Assembly (NCBI GenBank): GCA_002633005.1
Contig: NMRA01000046.1
Span: 118,510-182,509, forward strand
DNA length: 64,000 nt
Source of the DNA: Phoronis australis
Taxonomy: Eukaryota > Phoronida > Phoronidae
Reading direction: 5' to 3'
Positions 1-11,002 of this stretch are shown in pieces. How positions within the stretch are numbered: the first letter of the stretch is position 1; each line of letters begins with the position of its first letter. A program made the position numbers and the translations under genes. The notes under the pieces were generated by a model. The model was given only the letters and a program-made list of their open reading frames with translations. It had not been told where the DNA came from and searched no databases.

Positions 1-122
1 CCATCCATCCATCCATCCATCCATCCACCCATCCATCCATCCATCCATCCACCCATCCATCCATTCATCCATCCATCCACTCATCCATCCATCCATCCAT
101 CCATCCATCCATCCACCCACCT
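1..122. repeat. CCAT tetranucleotide microsatellite
   Basis: The window opens inside a CCAT array with occasional CCAC, CTCA and TTCA variants. It runs to about base 122, so the true left end lies outside the window. Confidence 0.97.
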
Positions 123-885
123 ATGAATAACGAAATGTCGGCTCTTTCCAAACCCAGAAATCATGTCTATTTTGACTAAGGAATAATTTGAGTTGACTCA
201 AAACTTTGAGTTTTTATAACAGAAGGTGGTTTGATAACCGCTTTCATAGAAACACAAGCTGCCACATCCCACATATGAGTGGGAGGCTAATTTCCTCCAA
301 GCTTCCCCCTGTCTCTGCCGTCAATAATGTTTTGGGCTTAAATGGGCTCTATATTGTAACAGTTAAAGTGAAATATGATAAAAACTGCTTCCTAATACAC
401 ACTGTGGTACGCTTTTAAAAGACTTCGACCATAAATTGTTTGCTTTTGTAACCATCGCAGCAGTTACTAAGGTGTGCGTTGCCCGACTGCGTTTGTTGGA
501 ACTATCCAATTGTAACCTCGGTTTCGCCTATGACGCTGCAAATAAAATTATTGAGGGCACGTGCTCTCGACAGGCCCTCACCGTTAAGTCGCTTGTCACA
601 ACATAAATCTACGCGGGTAATAAATGATAAATTGGATTTTTCGGCGTTGAAAAAATACCATCAACCTTAGTCGCTCTCTAAACGCTGTTTTCGTACTCAA
701 CGTTAGCCCGTTAGCCGTACTATTCTTGCTAGCCTAACAAGTATTTGTGTCATCGCACGGGAGATTTGTTTCGGTCAATTTGTATGAGTTGTGAGTTTGC
801 CACATAGTGCTGTCATATCTGTTCTTCCGCTGTGCCAACGCACGATAGATTTGCATCTGTCAACATGCTGGTATTGCTATTTTGT
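123..885. other. No gene recognised
   Basis: AT-rich unique-looking sequence. The short open frames at 206-418 and 479-670 have no recognisable domain and no convincing splice context. I see nothing here that can be named. Confidence 0.5.
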
Positions 886-2147
886 ATGCGCCCACATATT
901 TATATGTGGACGCATTAGGCCGTCATCTCCGTCCGTCCGTTCGTCCGTCCGTCCGTCCGGGCGGCGTCCGTCCGGCGTCCGGCGTCCGCTGCTCTATCTC
1001 CAAAACCTTTTGACATACGTTCATGAAATTTGGTATATGTGTTCCATTTATGAATGGGACGGCATGAGCGAACTTTCAGAAGGATCCAACTACCGGTGTG
1101 CCCCCTAGTGGCAATTTTAGTTTTTTACGCTTACCTTTGTATCTTCAAAAGTCCTGAACGGATTTCCATGAAATTTGGTATGTAGGCACCTATTAGTGAG
1201 ATGACGCTATTCTCTCGTTTTCGGATGGATTCGACGTATTTTGCGCCACCTAGTGGCCATTTTTACTGTTTTCGAGTCTGTTTTTTGCGTCCACCCCTCT
1301 ATCAACCAAACCGCTCAAAGGATGATTGTGAAAATTGGCATGTATGTGCTTACTATGAAGACGACGGTTCACGATGATTTCGACTACTGTAGCACCTCCT
1401 AGTGGCAGTTTTTTTTGCGCCCATGGCTGTATCTCCTAAACCGTTCGCAGGATCTTTACAAAATTTAGTAAGTATATGTATATAATGTTATCAACAGACG
1501 ATGACGACTTTTGGACAGATCCGACTACTGCTGTGACCCCTAGTGTCAATTTTAGTTTTTTACGTTTAACTCAGTATCTTCAAAGGTCCTTAACAGATTT
1601 TCATAAAATTTTTAATATAGGCATCTATTGGTGTGATGATGCTATCTGCCTGTTTTTGGATGGAATCGAGGTATTTTGCACCACCTAGTGGCCACTTTTG
1701 CTGTTTTCAAATTTTATTTTTGGTGTTCATCCCTGTATCAACCAAATCATTTGAAAATTGGCATATATGTTCTCAGTGTGAAGACGACCTTTGATGATGG
1801 TGACCGATTACTGTGGCGCCTCCTAGTGGTAGTTTTGTTTTGCGCTCATAGTTGTATCTCTTAAACCCACTGCAGGATCTTTACTAAATTTAGTAAGTGT
1901 ATTTATATGAAGATAACAACAGACGACGACCACTTTCAGGCAGATCCAACGGACACTGTGCCCACTAGTGGCAATTTCATTTTATTCTGTTTTCCTTTGT
2001 TTCTCTGAAGTTCCTTGAGAGATTTTTATGAAATATGACATGTTCCTGTTTTTTGGATGGATTGTATGTTTTTGCGCCATCTAGTTTCCATTTTTATGAT
2101 ACAAATAAACAACCCTAAAAGCACACCATTTGCAATGCATTCGTGGG
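886..2147 (+). mobile_element. Long TIR element, family 1, copy 1 (right end lost)
   Basis: The left end ATGCGCCCACATATTTATAT is shared with the copy at 17169-18849, and the two are similar along their length. The body is made of degenerate sub-repeats of roughly 150 bases, each carrying a CCTAGTGGC motif followed by a T-rich stretch and phrases such as 'ATCTCCTAAACC' or 'ATCAACCAAACC'. The right end stops at GCATTCGTGGG and lacks the GCGCAT that completes the inverted terminus in the other copy, so this copy is truncated or diverged. It is about 420 bases shorter, which I attribute to fewer internal sub-repeats. Open frames inside (791-1108, 1476-1688, 1676-1864) are chance. No transposase is visible, so it is non-autonomous. 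Confidence 0.75.
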
Positions 2148-4232
2148 AGCTCTTGTACTGTCTGTGTGCTATCTTGTCGTTGCGCTATCGGACGGACGTT
2201 ATGTCCACTTCTGTAGTCAGGGCTACTGAATAAAGTACGGTTCATCACTGGCGTACTGTGGCTGGTTCCCTGCCTGAACGCCAGAATGCGAGAAAGATCC
2301 TTAAACACTGAATCTGTTGCGTCCCATCCTTGATATTCTTGCTATTTTACCTATTCTATCATTACGCCATCACACGACATATTTATTTTCGGTCAGGTTC
2401 TTCACTAGCACGCTAGCCTTACTCGTTTAGCTAACTAAAGCAGTTAGCATTAAATATTTTTCAGAACAGCATTAGAATAGCAACTTGAGGTCACACTCTC
2501 TTTTTACAGTAACAAGCATTGCATCTATACGTTTCGTTTTGTGTGGTAAAACTCCATACAAAAGCAATTATTGACATCTTTTTAAAAATATATTTTCGGC
2601 AAAAGAATGGAGGGCCTAAAATTCGTTTGTGATCCCATATTCACTAATGACATCTAATTAGTACACTAAAGCATTATAGCGAATGCAAATCAAAGTACAC
2701 TGTACTCGTTAAGCCGACCGTCATCAAACCAGGAAGTCACTCGCCAATACATGCAACGGTTTGGAAAATCATTCTGACTATTAGCGCCCTCCATGAAAGA
2801 GCGCTTACACCAAAAACTAAATTAACTCACCAAGTCCATCCTGAACACGTGGCAACGAGAGAATCACACAATTCCATTTTTGCGACCTAAACGCCATATT
2901 GTTATGTAAATTTACACAATTATTTCATTTGCATTTATTTTATAGCGGCCTCAAAATGGTTGATTAAATTTATTACGACGAATTTTATATACGTTGTGGA
3001 AACTGATATTTTATAAAACAACATTTTTGGGTGCTGCCATGATGTCATGAATATTGACGCACTTTGTTGAGGAAGGAAGGTGCAGTAAAAGCAATCGCAG
3101 CTTGTTGCCAATACCGGAATGACGCAGAATAATTTGCTAAGCGAGCGACATGACATTGAATTCAATTACCGTCATAAAATAAGAGCGCATTAATAGTTGC
3201 TATAAAGGTAAACCAACAGATGTGTCAATCACTAGATCGCTCGGCAGCTGAGGGAAATGAAGAATCGTTCTGATTAACGACTTTGTGGGGAAAATACTGC
3301 AATCCGCTACAAGCATCCTCTGTGCGCTTAGAATTCTTTAAGGAACAGTTTTTGGGTAGGTAATTATATTTACAATGTTTATTGCGAAAATAAAAATGAG
3401 GCGAAAAAGAACGGGTCACGTGATTTTTGACTACGATGTTATTGCATTTTCGTCAAATGAGGATACTTAGCTCATAAATAACGTTTTCTGTCCATTGTAA
3501 TATTTAGGCAGAAACATATGTCCGTTCACTGAATTGTAGTAATTAACGTATGTGATATAACTATTTGATCTTGTAATATTCAAAAGTGATTTTAGGGGGA
3601 TTGACACAGTTTTATGTTATCGTTGCTTTTTTTTGAATTTTGATATTTACTATTTCCGTTACAACCCATCCGTTTAACCAGAAGCATCACTGACAAAATG
3701 CGATTTTACATGCGTTACTGAAAAGCCACTTATAATTAAATCATAAATTAAAATCCATTTGAATTAATTTCGTTGCACGAAAACGCTTTTATGTAGAAAC
3801 GGCTTTAATTATATTTTTCTTACTATTTTTTGTGTCGGGGTGAGACGTTTGTTCTCGACTTTGAGTAACTCGAAGTTTTCGTTTTGGCTGTTACACAAAA
3901 AGTTACACATTATTCATAAATTCCATTCATGATAGTTAGGACATAACGAACAGAGGGCCACGTTCTTAGTTCGTGACTTACTTTAGCTCTAACAGTGCTA
4001 CATAAGAACGCGCAATTTGACCTCAAAAACTCGCTTTTTCAAGATCACGATTGCCCTTTTGCATTTTACAAGATGGCGATTATGTTAAGTTGTTGGGGTT
4101 AAGAAGTAAATTTAACTGGTGCGAATAAATGACTCTATATATTTCTTCCACGTTGTTTTTTCTACAAGGTATTGAAACGATCACTTTTTGAGTCACTTTT
4201 TGAGCACATGGAGGCACACTTGTACACCACGC
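2148..4232. other. No gene recognised; possible LTR-like piece near 2150-2340
   Basis: Mostly AT-rich DNA without recognisable coding. The piece just after the truncated family 1 element contains AATAAAG at about 2229 in a moderately GC-rich context, which is LTR-like, but no paired LTR or primer-binding site is visible. The frames at 2081-2308, 2935-3165 and 3225-3419 are not supported. Confidence 0.4.
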
Positions 4233-4348
4233 TGGGGCGGATCAAGGATTTTGAGTTGGGGGGGNACCCCTGAACTGCCAAATGGAATCTTGTAGAATTT
4301 TAGGGGGGCCATGGCCCCCTTGCCTCCTCCCCCTAAATCCGCCACTGC
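4233..4348. mobile_element. Short GCGGATTTA-type TIR repeat, copy A
   Basis: A compact repeat of about 115 bases starting GGGGCGGATCAAGGATTTTG and ending CCTAAATCCGCCACTGC, so the ends are an imperfect inverted repeat. The middle carries GAACTGCCAAATGGAATCT and TTTTAGGGGGGCCATGG, both shared with copies at 40319-40439 and 51186-51302. The single ambiguous base at 4265 is in its G-run. It is best read as a MITE. Confidence 0.75.
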
Positions 4349-4452
4349 TTACGTAAACTTTATGAAACTGGACCAATTAATGGGCTTTGTGCACACTTGC
4401 CGGAGTAAGCGAAATGAGTTGTTGTAACACGTGACCATCACGAGGAGGTGCT

Positions 4453-4490
4453 TATAAAATTAGGTAGCCTCGCCTAGCAAGGCGTCAGTG
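4453..4490 (+). promoter_or_regulatory. Candidate TATA plus initiator promoter
   Basis: TATAAAA at 4453-4459 is followed by TCAGTG at 4485-4490, an invertebrate-type initiator (TCAKT). The spacing from the first T of the TATA to the A of the initiator is 34 bases. A GTAAGC donor-like site lies near 4571, so a short first exon of about 85 bases is imaginable. No coding sequence is visible in it. The candidate exon at 7734-7922 is the next plausible plus-strand exon, but a link is pure inference. Confidence 0.3.
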
Positions 4491-4574
4491 AGTGTTTGAA
4501 ACGTAGAATTATCGCGGTGGAAAATGCCAGCGTAAAAGACAAGACGAAATTTAGAACTGGGTCGGAGAGAAGTA

Positions 4575-5051
4575 AGCGATAAAATCTCTACTCGGCTAAG
4601 ATGTGTGTTCAAGTGTTCAAATTTCAAAGTAGCTGAGTAACTTTTTTAGAGTTTTCTAAGCTGCGCTAAATCCGAAAAACGGCGGGACAGCTAACAAGCG
4701 TTCTCTCAAGCAATGGCATTTCTAAAAATAACTTACAGCCTTAGTTTAATGTTTGAGTATCACCTACAATCCTCTGTGAATCCTACGGATAACGAAGGGC
4801 AATATTTTAACGCACACAAATCGTCTCCCGGGTTCAAAGTAACGCCACTGTCAGAACTGAATAAGTCAGTGTAGGCCTATCACTCCAATAACCTTCAGGA
4901 TTTATGCCGGGGTTATTTACTTGAGTATACTGCACGTGCTGAAGTTTATTATTGTTTCTCGATCGCTTTCCGCTGTTAATTGTACTGTCGAAGCATACAT
5001 ATCTAGTAGAATTAAAACATACAGTTAGTACTATATACTTGCAGTTCATGG
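4575..5051. other. No gene recognised
   Basis: The minus frame at 4834-5199 (121 codons) runs into the transposon copy that starts at 5052, shows no domain, and is judged spurious. Confidence 0.4.
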
Positions 5052-5395
5052 CAATGGGGCCGTCCCGGATTACACAGCGACATTCGAATCTGGCTGTATT
5101 TACCCACAATGCCGTAACCATTCGCCAAGCACATGTGCTGCCTCGTTTTCGAGTCACTGGAGTTTCACATGTTATTTTTTGTTGTCTGATTCTTAACAAG
5201 TTTTTCTCGGTTGCATTACTCTATTCGTTCTTCCTATGCTAACGAAGTATTAAGTGTTGTGTTGAGGGCTGCAACACCGGCGTGAAAAAGTTTTATAAAC
5301 TGGACAAATACCCGTGGATGCGTGATCTAGAATTCTTTGCCTTCCCGACATTAATGAGAGACACGAGAATGTGCCTGATTTCAAAAACTAGATCA
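5052..5395 (+). mobile_element. THAP-encoding TIR element, truncated copy
   Basis: It starts with GGGCCGTCCCGGATTACAC, the terminus of the intact element at 19822-20238, and matches that element's reverse complement to about 5395, where similarity ends inside the element. The far terminus is missing. It contains the THAP-like open frame at 5252-5374, described separately. Between the terminus and that frame it shares CTGCCTCGTTTTC and CGGTTGCATTACTCTATTCG with the other copy. Confidence 0.8.
5252..5374 (+). pseudogene. THAP-like zinc-finger fragment within the TIR element
   Basis: Reading from 5252 gives about 41 residues: CC-V-E-GC near the start, KKFYKLDKYPWMRD in the middle, FFAFP, then R-D-T-R-M-C. 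The order (closely spaced cysteines, a spacer, then aromatic-x-FP) is that of the N-terminal half of a THAP C2CH DNA-binding domain, where the first Cys pair is followed by a 'F-x-FP' turn. The zinc-binding CxxH half is not seen. The second copy at 19.8 kb encodes a similar peptide (KYPWMRD and FFAFP identical), so the frame was probably coding before the copies separated. THAP domains occur in P-element and Kolobok transposases as well as host proteins, and the TIR context favours a transposase. A one-base indel separates the copies just upstream of the GC. Confidence 0.5.
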
Positions 5396-5539
5396 TTACT
5401 TTCATATTTCCATAATAACGGCGAATAAAAGTCATCTATAATGCATACAAACCTCTCCTGTTGAGTGACAATGTCTGACGAGTGTAGGTTTCAAATGCAG
5501 ATTCTATGCTACTGTTACTGAGTGCCGAAGCCTGCCAGT

Positions 5540-5960
5540 TTGCGTTCTTTCCAGGAATTGTCTTGAAAAAATGCTTGGAAAACTATGCCTCGACATTGTT
5601 GTTCTCAATGCAGAATAAAGAATCGTTATCAGATAAATACATGCAAGGTTGGTTACATTTAATTCAACCGACATCACAACAGTCGCGTTTCAGATTACAC
5701 TCTTTCCAAATGCTTGAAAACTGTGCCTCGGAGTTGTTGTTCTCAATGCAGGGTAAAGAATCGTTATCCGATAAATACATATGTATACAGACGTTCTCAT
5801 GTACTACACAAGGTTGATTGCATTCAATTCAACTGACATTATAATAGTCGCGTTTCAGTTTCCGTTCTTTTCAAGAATCGTCATGAAAAATGCTTGAAAT
5901 GCTATTCCCAGAAATTGTTGTTCACAATTCTGGGTAAAGAATTGTTATCAGTTTTTCTGT
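5540..5960. repeat. Diverged tandem triplication, unit about 150-165 bp
   Basis: Three successive copies share AATGCTTG(G)AAA, TTGTTGTTC-CAAT, GGGTAAAGAATCGTTATC and, in the first two, GATAAATACAT. They begin near 5540, 5695 and 5860. The third is the most diverged. The open frame 5506-5817 is simply the repeat read through. Confidence 0.75.
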
Positions 5961-6529
5961 GTTTTTGCTTCTTTGACCCCTTTATCCTCAGAAATTTCAG
6001 GCAATATTTCCAATTTCTATTTATTATTATTACTGAGACCATGGATGAGTTAATCCATAACACAAACTATTTCACTGTCCAACAGCTTCCGTAATTTTTA
6101 CAATGCCACAAAAATGAGATTTCATGTTAACATTTGACACTGATTTTGAGCGAAAACTGATGTGCCCAACTTTTAAACTATTTACAGAGTAGGAATTGTT
6201 AAAACTACATTTTAGTAATATAACATAAGAAAGTAAACTGCAACGCATAGTAAGATCCAAATCCGTGACATAGGATGTATCGCCCATAGCTTTTTGTCTG
6301 GTCTGAAGTGCACTGCACTCTTAAGATAAGAAACTGGTTAGTTTTCTCATCGGTATGTGTGAATGAATGAGCATACGAACAACTTACGTTTATTGCAATG
6401 TATTCATGATATGAATAAAAGAATGAAAAGAAAAAAACAAGAAATTGCGGTTTTAATATGGGTGTGCCGTCTATATTCGTCTTTTTATCCGTTTTATTCA
6501 TAAAACGTGTTTAGTCAGCACGCATCTGT

Positions 6530-6564
6530 TTGCCCCCTTGGTCCCCCTCTAAATCCGCCAATGC
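6530..6564. mobile_element. Fragment of GCGGATTTA-type repeat
   Basis: Only the right end remains: a CCCCCTTGG and CCCCTCTAAATCCGCCA stretch matching the ends of the copies at 40.4 and 51.3 kb. Too short to carry more. Confidence 0.6.
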
Positions 6565-6761
6565 CACGGTCAAAAACACTTACAGCAAAAGGACAAAATG
6601 TACATTTTCGAATGAGAGGTTAGAGATAATATTTTATTTCGGTTACATAATTTGCTGTACTTTGGTATAATGTTTGTGTTTACCTTTTTAACTAAGAATG
6701 AATAAACGCATTTGTGCTCGTTTACTAGCTGTTGTTTAATCAAAAACAGAATTAATTTTCA

Positions 6762-6780
6762 CGCCATCTTGAAGAAGAGT
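6762..6780 (-). promoter_or_regulatory. YY1-like CAAGATGGCG motif, site 1
   Basis: The minus strand reads ACTCTTCTTCAAGATGGCG. CAAGATGGCG matches the YY1 downstream-promoter motif, in which the ATG often doubles as a start codon. Here ATG-GCG is followed at once by TGA, so it does not begin a protein. The same 19 bases recur at 63263-63281. Confidence 0.3.
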
Positions 6781-7733
6781 ATTGAGCTGCGAAATGTTCG
6801 TGGAACGTGTTTCGGAGCCGTGTTTGTCGTACGTGAGCCGCGTGTGCTTTTGACTAATATAGGCTTGAGAGCTAAATAGAAACGTTTTGCTGTTTGAAAT
6901 TACATGCTATGCAACAAAGTCTAGTGTTCTGCACATGTCCTGGGCAGTCACTTCCATATTTGTCTCTTTTGATTCAGCTAAAGCCCAGGTAGCGACGCCA
7001 CGCGGTTTCCTGTGGCAGATAGCATTACGTTATCTAGTCTATTTTATCTTTGTGCATCTGTCGTTTCATTACTCATTTTACTTGAGATTGATAGGGTACA
7101 CTTTAATTAGTCCAAATGTTTTCCTTCTATTACCAGTTTTACAACCCCTTTCGTAGTTGCTCATTACAATACCGTCTAGCCCTTCGCGTTACAAAAAGTA
7201 TATTTTTTGTATTTATTTTTAATTTCGTGATGTCAATTCACTGACCTAGCTCTCTGACACGTGTGCGTGTAAGTCGAGGCTGAGCACATAAGAAAAGTCG
7301 GCAGAATCTATTTAGTTTTAAATTTGTTTGCCCCAAATTGGAACCTAAAAAGTGGCATGTACGTTGCACTATATTCTAGTAATGCTAAGTGAGTGTTGAG
7401 AGTGTGTCGCCAGATTGAACAAAATGTTCGTTATTTTTACATATACAGTGAAAAAAGTAACAAAAAAATAAATAGAGTCATGATAAAAATCTGTCTACTA
7501 CTCGAAAAATCAGCGTCTTACAGGTCCACTGACAGATAGGGGGAGGCCTGTATCTTCCCCTACTGTCATCACCTGTTTATCGTGGGAACGAAGTCACTTA
7601 CATAAGGAGAACTTGAACAACTCAGACACAAATAACTCCCGGTTCTATAACCAGAAATGAATTTTTGAACACCGCTGCCATCAAAATGTGGAAAACCACC
7701 TGTTTGCGTGCGGTGGTGCAACACTTATTTCAG

Positions 7734-7922
7734 TGCTGCAGCGCCCATGGTTTGTACTTTTGAAATAGCAGAACAAACCGAGAAACATTTAGCGAAGGCA
7801 GGCTATCGGAGCAACACGGCCCACCGTGAACATAGCTCCGCACTCATGAACATGGTTTACGTTAAATCTAGAATACTACAAGACGCTCTTAAGTGTGCCA
7901 ATGCCGTTTTGCTAGACCCCAG
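7734..7922 (+). CDS. Candidate internal exon of an unrecognised host gene
   Basis: An open stretch bounded by a good acceptor (CACTTATTTCAG, ending 7733) and a strong donor (CCCAG|GTAAGC at 7922/7923). It is exactly 189 bases, with both introns splitting a codon after its second base, so it is a symmetric exon of 63 codons. The peptide has a balanced composition unlike chance frames in this window: segments include CTFEIAEQTEKHLAKAGY, HREHSSALMNMVYVKSRI and DALKCANAVLLDP, and look largely helical. A well-placed ATG (GCGCCCATGG, 7747-7749) could alternatively be a start. I do not recognise the family, and no neighbouring exons could be assigned. A transposon-derived origin is possible. Confidence 0.4.
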
Positions 7923-8615
7923 GTAAGCGACTACAATCATAATGCGGGTTGTACTTTCGTGCATTGGTTGCTTTGTTTCATTTGAATTTCCGCTCCACAC
8001 GAGCAAATTAGGTTAAGTTTGACTCAATCATTTACCTTTGTCTCGCAATGATATGCAATAATATGCAATGATATGCAATGATATGCAATTTCTAAAATTT
8101 TGCCACTATTAGAGGCGATCTCATGACTTGACGAATTTTACACTCAGGTACATTTGCCTGTAAATAATTACAAATGAATAATAATAATGATAATGATCAG
8201 GATCATGGCGATGACGATGCCGATAAAATAATAATGATAATGATAACGATTATGATAATAACAATAACTTATGTACATACCGATAAAACAGGGTCAGTGT
8301 TTTACAGACACGTTTAGTTATCAATCATACAATAATCACAATTAGTTTAGATCCTCTCAGGTCAATGTAATGCATTTCCCATATTTCGCTGAAATCAACA
8401 TGCAGGTCCTGGCAACCAATCGTAAATCTCTCTCACAGTTTCAATTGACATCGGAGAGAAAAATGATCATCAATAAAAGTTATAAAGTTGACATTCAATT
8501 TAGCAAATTGATCTGAGGTTGAGATAAGCTGGGCATGGTATTAAAACATGAAATTCGTCTTGGACAACCCAACGCTTACACTGGTTACAGGTTCTATGAT
8601 CATACCTCAAACCGC
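7923..8615. repeat. Low-complexity stretch with 10-bp and ATA/ATG-rich repeats
   Basis: About four and a half copies of ATATGCAATG lie at 8046-8090. An interrupted AATAATGATAATGAT-type low-complexity tract occupies about 8165-8275. No gene is seen in the rest. Confidence 0.7.
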
Positions 8616-8804
8616 GATATACCTACCTTGCTGAACCCTATTGATATACCTACCTTGCTGAACCCTATTGATATACCTACCTTGCTGAACCCTATTGATA
8701 TACCTACCTTGCTGAACCCTATTGATATACCTACCTTGCTGAACCCTATTGATATACCTACCTTGCTGAACCCTATTGATATGCCTACCTTGCTGAACCC
8801 TAAT
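8616..8804. repeat. 27-bp minisatellite, 7 units
   Basis: Seven head-to-tail copies of a 27-base unit containing ATACCTACCTTGCTGAACCC. The last unit carries ATGCCT and a TAATG ending. As 27 is a multiple of three, it gives an open plus frame (8535-8816) reading DIPTLLNPI repeatedly. That is most likely a by-product, since the frame has no other protein-like features. Confidence 0.95.
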
Positions 8805-8949
8805 GAGGCAACCTGATCTAAAAACTGCGAGAACCCTTTGCTCCCTTTGACTTAAGTTACAACGAGTGTATGTGGTTCAGGACCCAGAGTAGACTTGAAT
8901 AGGCCCAAGTTTGTCTCCTGACCCTATCTAACACCCTGCTCAACCATTG

Positions 8950-9600
8950 CAAATGTTGACAAAAACGTTATCATCTATGATAACCCTTACTGTCTCCAGC
9001 TTCCCAGGGGTCCCTGTATTCAATAAACCACTTACATATTTGTGGTTCTCCCTTAAATATCCACGGACTTCAGTTTTTACACCAGTTTTAACATTCAAGG
9101 GCAAATCGCCACTCAAAATTTCCTTGACAATCTGAATCTAGGCATGAGCCTGCATCAAAATCGAATTACATTACTGAACCACCAGCCACATGACCGTGAG
9201 GTTTCCCAAGCCCTGTCCTCTATTTGACTAAAGCCCGCTAGCACAGGCATAGTCTAGGACTGATTGAACCAAAGCATCGAACAGAGTAGAGAACATTATT
9301 GTATGGCATACCACACCACTTTATATTTGGCGTGTATTAGTTAGCTGACTGAGCAAAAGCCTTACATTCCAATCAAAGTGTTCACTAAGCCATACACCAA
9401 GATATTTAAATTCATCTTTCACACCAGACAAGTTACCACATTTTAATACACATTACGCGCTTGGAATTACTGACTCTCTAAAGTGCACAATATTTGTTTT
9501 TTCAACAATCACATTCCACTTACTGATCCAGATATATAGCATCCTCAACAAGCTCATCATTTCACTCTAATTATTGACTATCAAAGCAATATCATCGCCT
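8950..9600 (-). pseudogene. LINE reverse transcriptase pseudogene
   Basis: The minus strand from about 9590 down gives one frame interrupted by several stops. It has GDDIALIV (the catalytic DD box, with G in place of the usual A), then about 50 residues on ISKWNVIVEKTNIVHFRES, then FKYLGVWLSEHFDWN and LFDALVQSVLDYACASG. This order (A/G-DD, K-T, YLG, and a 'VLDYACA.LW'-like box) is that of RT palm and thumb in non-LTR retrotransposons of the Jockey/CR1/RTE broad group. Further down, about 9150-8950, another open piece (LPLNVKTGV, VRGYLRENHKYVSG) probably continues the C-terminal domain. It is fragmentary and heavily decayed, and differs from the LINE at 14.8-18.9 kb. Confidence 0.7.
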
Positions 9601-11002
9601 TACATACATCGTAAGGGTGTGAATTCTATATTTATTTACCATAACATCACGATGTGAACGCTTCATATCGTCTACTAAGTCAAAAATATTGGAGACAAAG
9701 AAAACCCTTTTTGACTTTTCTTCTAATATCGAATTTAGGCGGTGGGCCAGAATTTGTAGAGCTTCTAGAAAATGGTTTTTGTGAGTACTTTAGGGGGGCC
9801 GTTTTATTTTGGTGTTTTTTAATTCATTTAAAAAAGTGCAGGTGGCATGATGCCTTTTGCGGTATATCAGGCGTGCTTAGGCCACAAGACCGGGCCAATT
9901 ACACTAATCACCTGATTATGATTAATTCATTTACTAGAGTGTTTTCAAAATCTAAAAAGTTCCCACATATAAAGTTGCACATTTTTGAGAAATTTGAGTT
10001 TGAATTTACGTAATAACCACCATAGAGCTTAGAGAACATGTACTTGTAAAAACAACAGTTTTTGCTATCTTTTTGTAAAACAAGTAATACGGTCCCATCG
10101 ATGTCATTGTATTGAACAATAATACACTCACATTACATGTTTCACTATTGTAGACTAATTGTAAACAGTGAAATTTAAAAAATGTAAACTGACACCTAGT
10201 GTCAGAAATGCAAACTATGTCTGAATGTTACTAGGAGGTTATTCTGGCATGGTCTGGCAACAAAAATGACACAAAACACTTGAGACTGGGCAAAATTTGT
10301 GCCTCAATGACTGAACCATTGACTAATGGTGCAAAATATAGCTTGTTTGCATAAAACACCAGAAATACGTTATAGTACAAAAACAATATAGTTGAATGAT
10401 CTCTGTGAATGTGCACACGGACTGTATGAAAATAACAGATTATTCTGACAGCGTTTAGCAAGCAGTATGAGACATATACATGACAATGATCAAATTATGT
10501 AATTTCTATTACTCAATCAACAAACAAAATTCACTTTTAATACAAAAAACACGAAATAACGTGGTTGGAGGTTTATTTAGGGATGACTTGTCAAAGAGCT
10601 ATCCAATGTTATGCAGTCAGTGTTGCTGATGATACTACAGTTGTCACAGCTGCACATTTATGTACAGTTTGACCCAGTATTGTAATTGTAGCATAAACTC
10701 AGTTTCCCAGCACAAATGTTCTTTTTGCACTTGCAGCGTTCATCATTTCATATTGACAATGGAGCTGCGGGCATTGCCATTCATTTTGAATTTCAAAGCT
10801 CCACCGCCAATGAGCCAACTATGGTCGATGAGGCAGGATACAGCACTGCACACTGGTGATTGGCTCGCATGCAATGAAGGGTCAAACACTGAGTCCTTGT
10901 TTGGAGGCGGTCAAGATTTCGGCAAACGTTTGAAACGTTTCAAAATATGTTATAATGGGCTGTGTTAATTAGAGTCAGCAAGTGAATTTTTGAACACTAG
11001 AC
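9601..11002. other. No gene recognised
   Basis: The plus frame 9654-10013 (119 codons) lacks any domain I recognise. The frames at 10231-10461 (minus) and 10660-10968 (plus) are likewise unsupported. Nothing else is named here. Confidence 0.4.

Larger units (their letters stand above)
5961..7733. other. No gene recognised
   Basis: Contains a small GCGGATTTA-type fragment (6530-6564) and a YY1-like motif (6762-6780), listed separately. The remaining frames (6072-6501 minus, 6887-7156 plus) have no recognisable domains. Confidence 0.4.

Noticed and set aside
4834-5199. 121-codon minus-strand gene
   Set aside because: It crosses the boundary of a transposon copy and overlaps a plus-strand frame; no domain is recognisable.
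8535-8816. Small secreted repeat protein
   Set aside because: The frame is explained by the 27-bp minisatellite and there is no signal sequence.
9654-10013. 119-codon plus-strand gene
   Set aside because: Composition is ordinary for AT-rich noncoding DNA, with no domain, no splice context and no repeat explanation.
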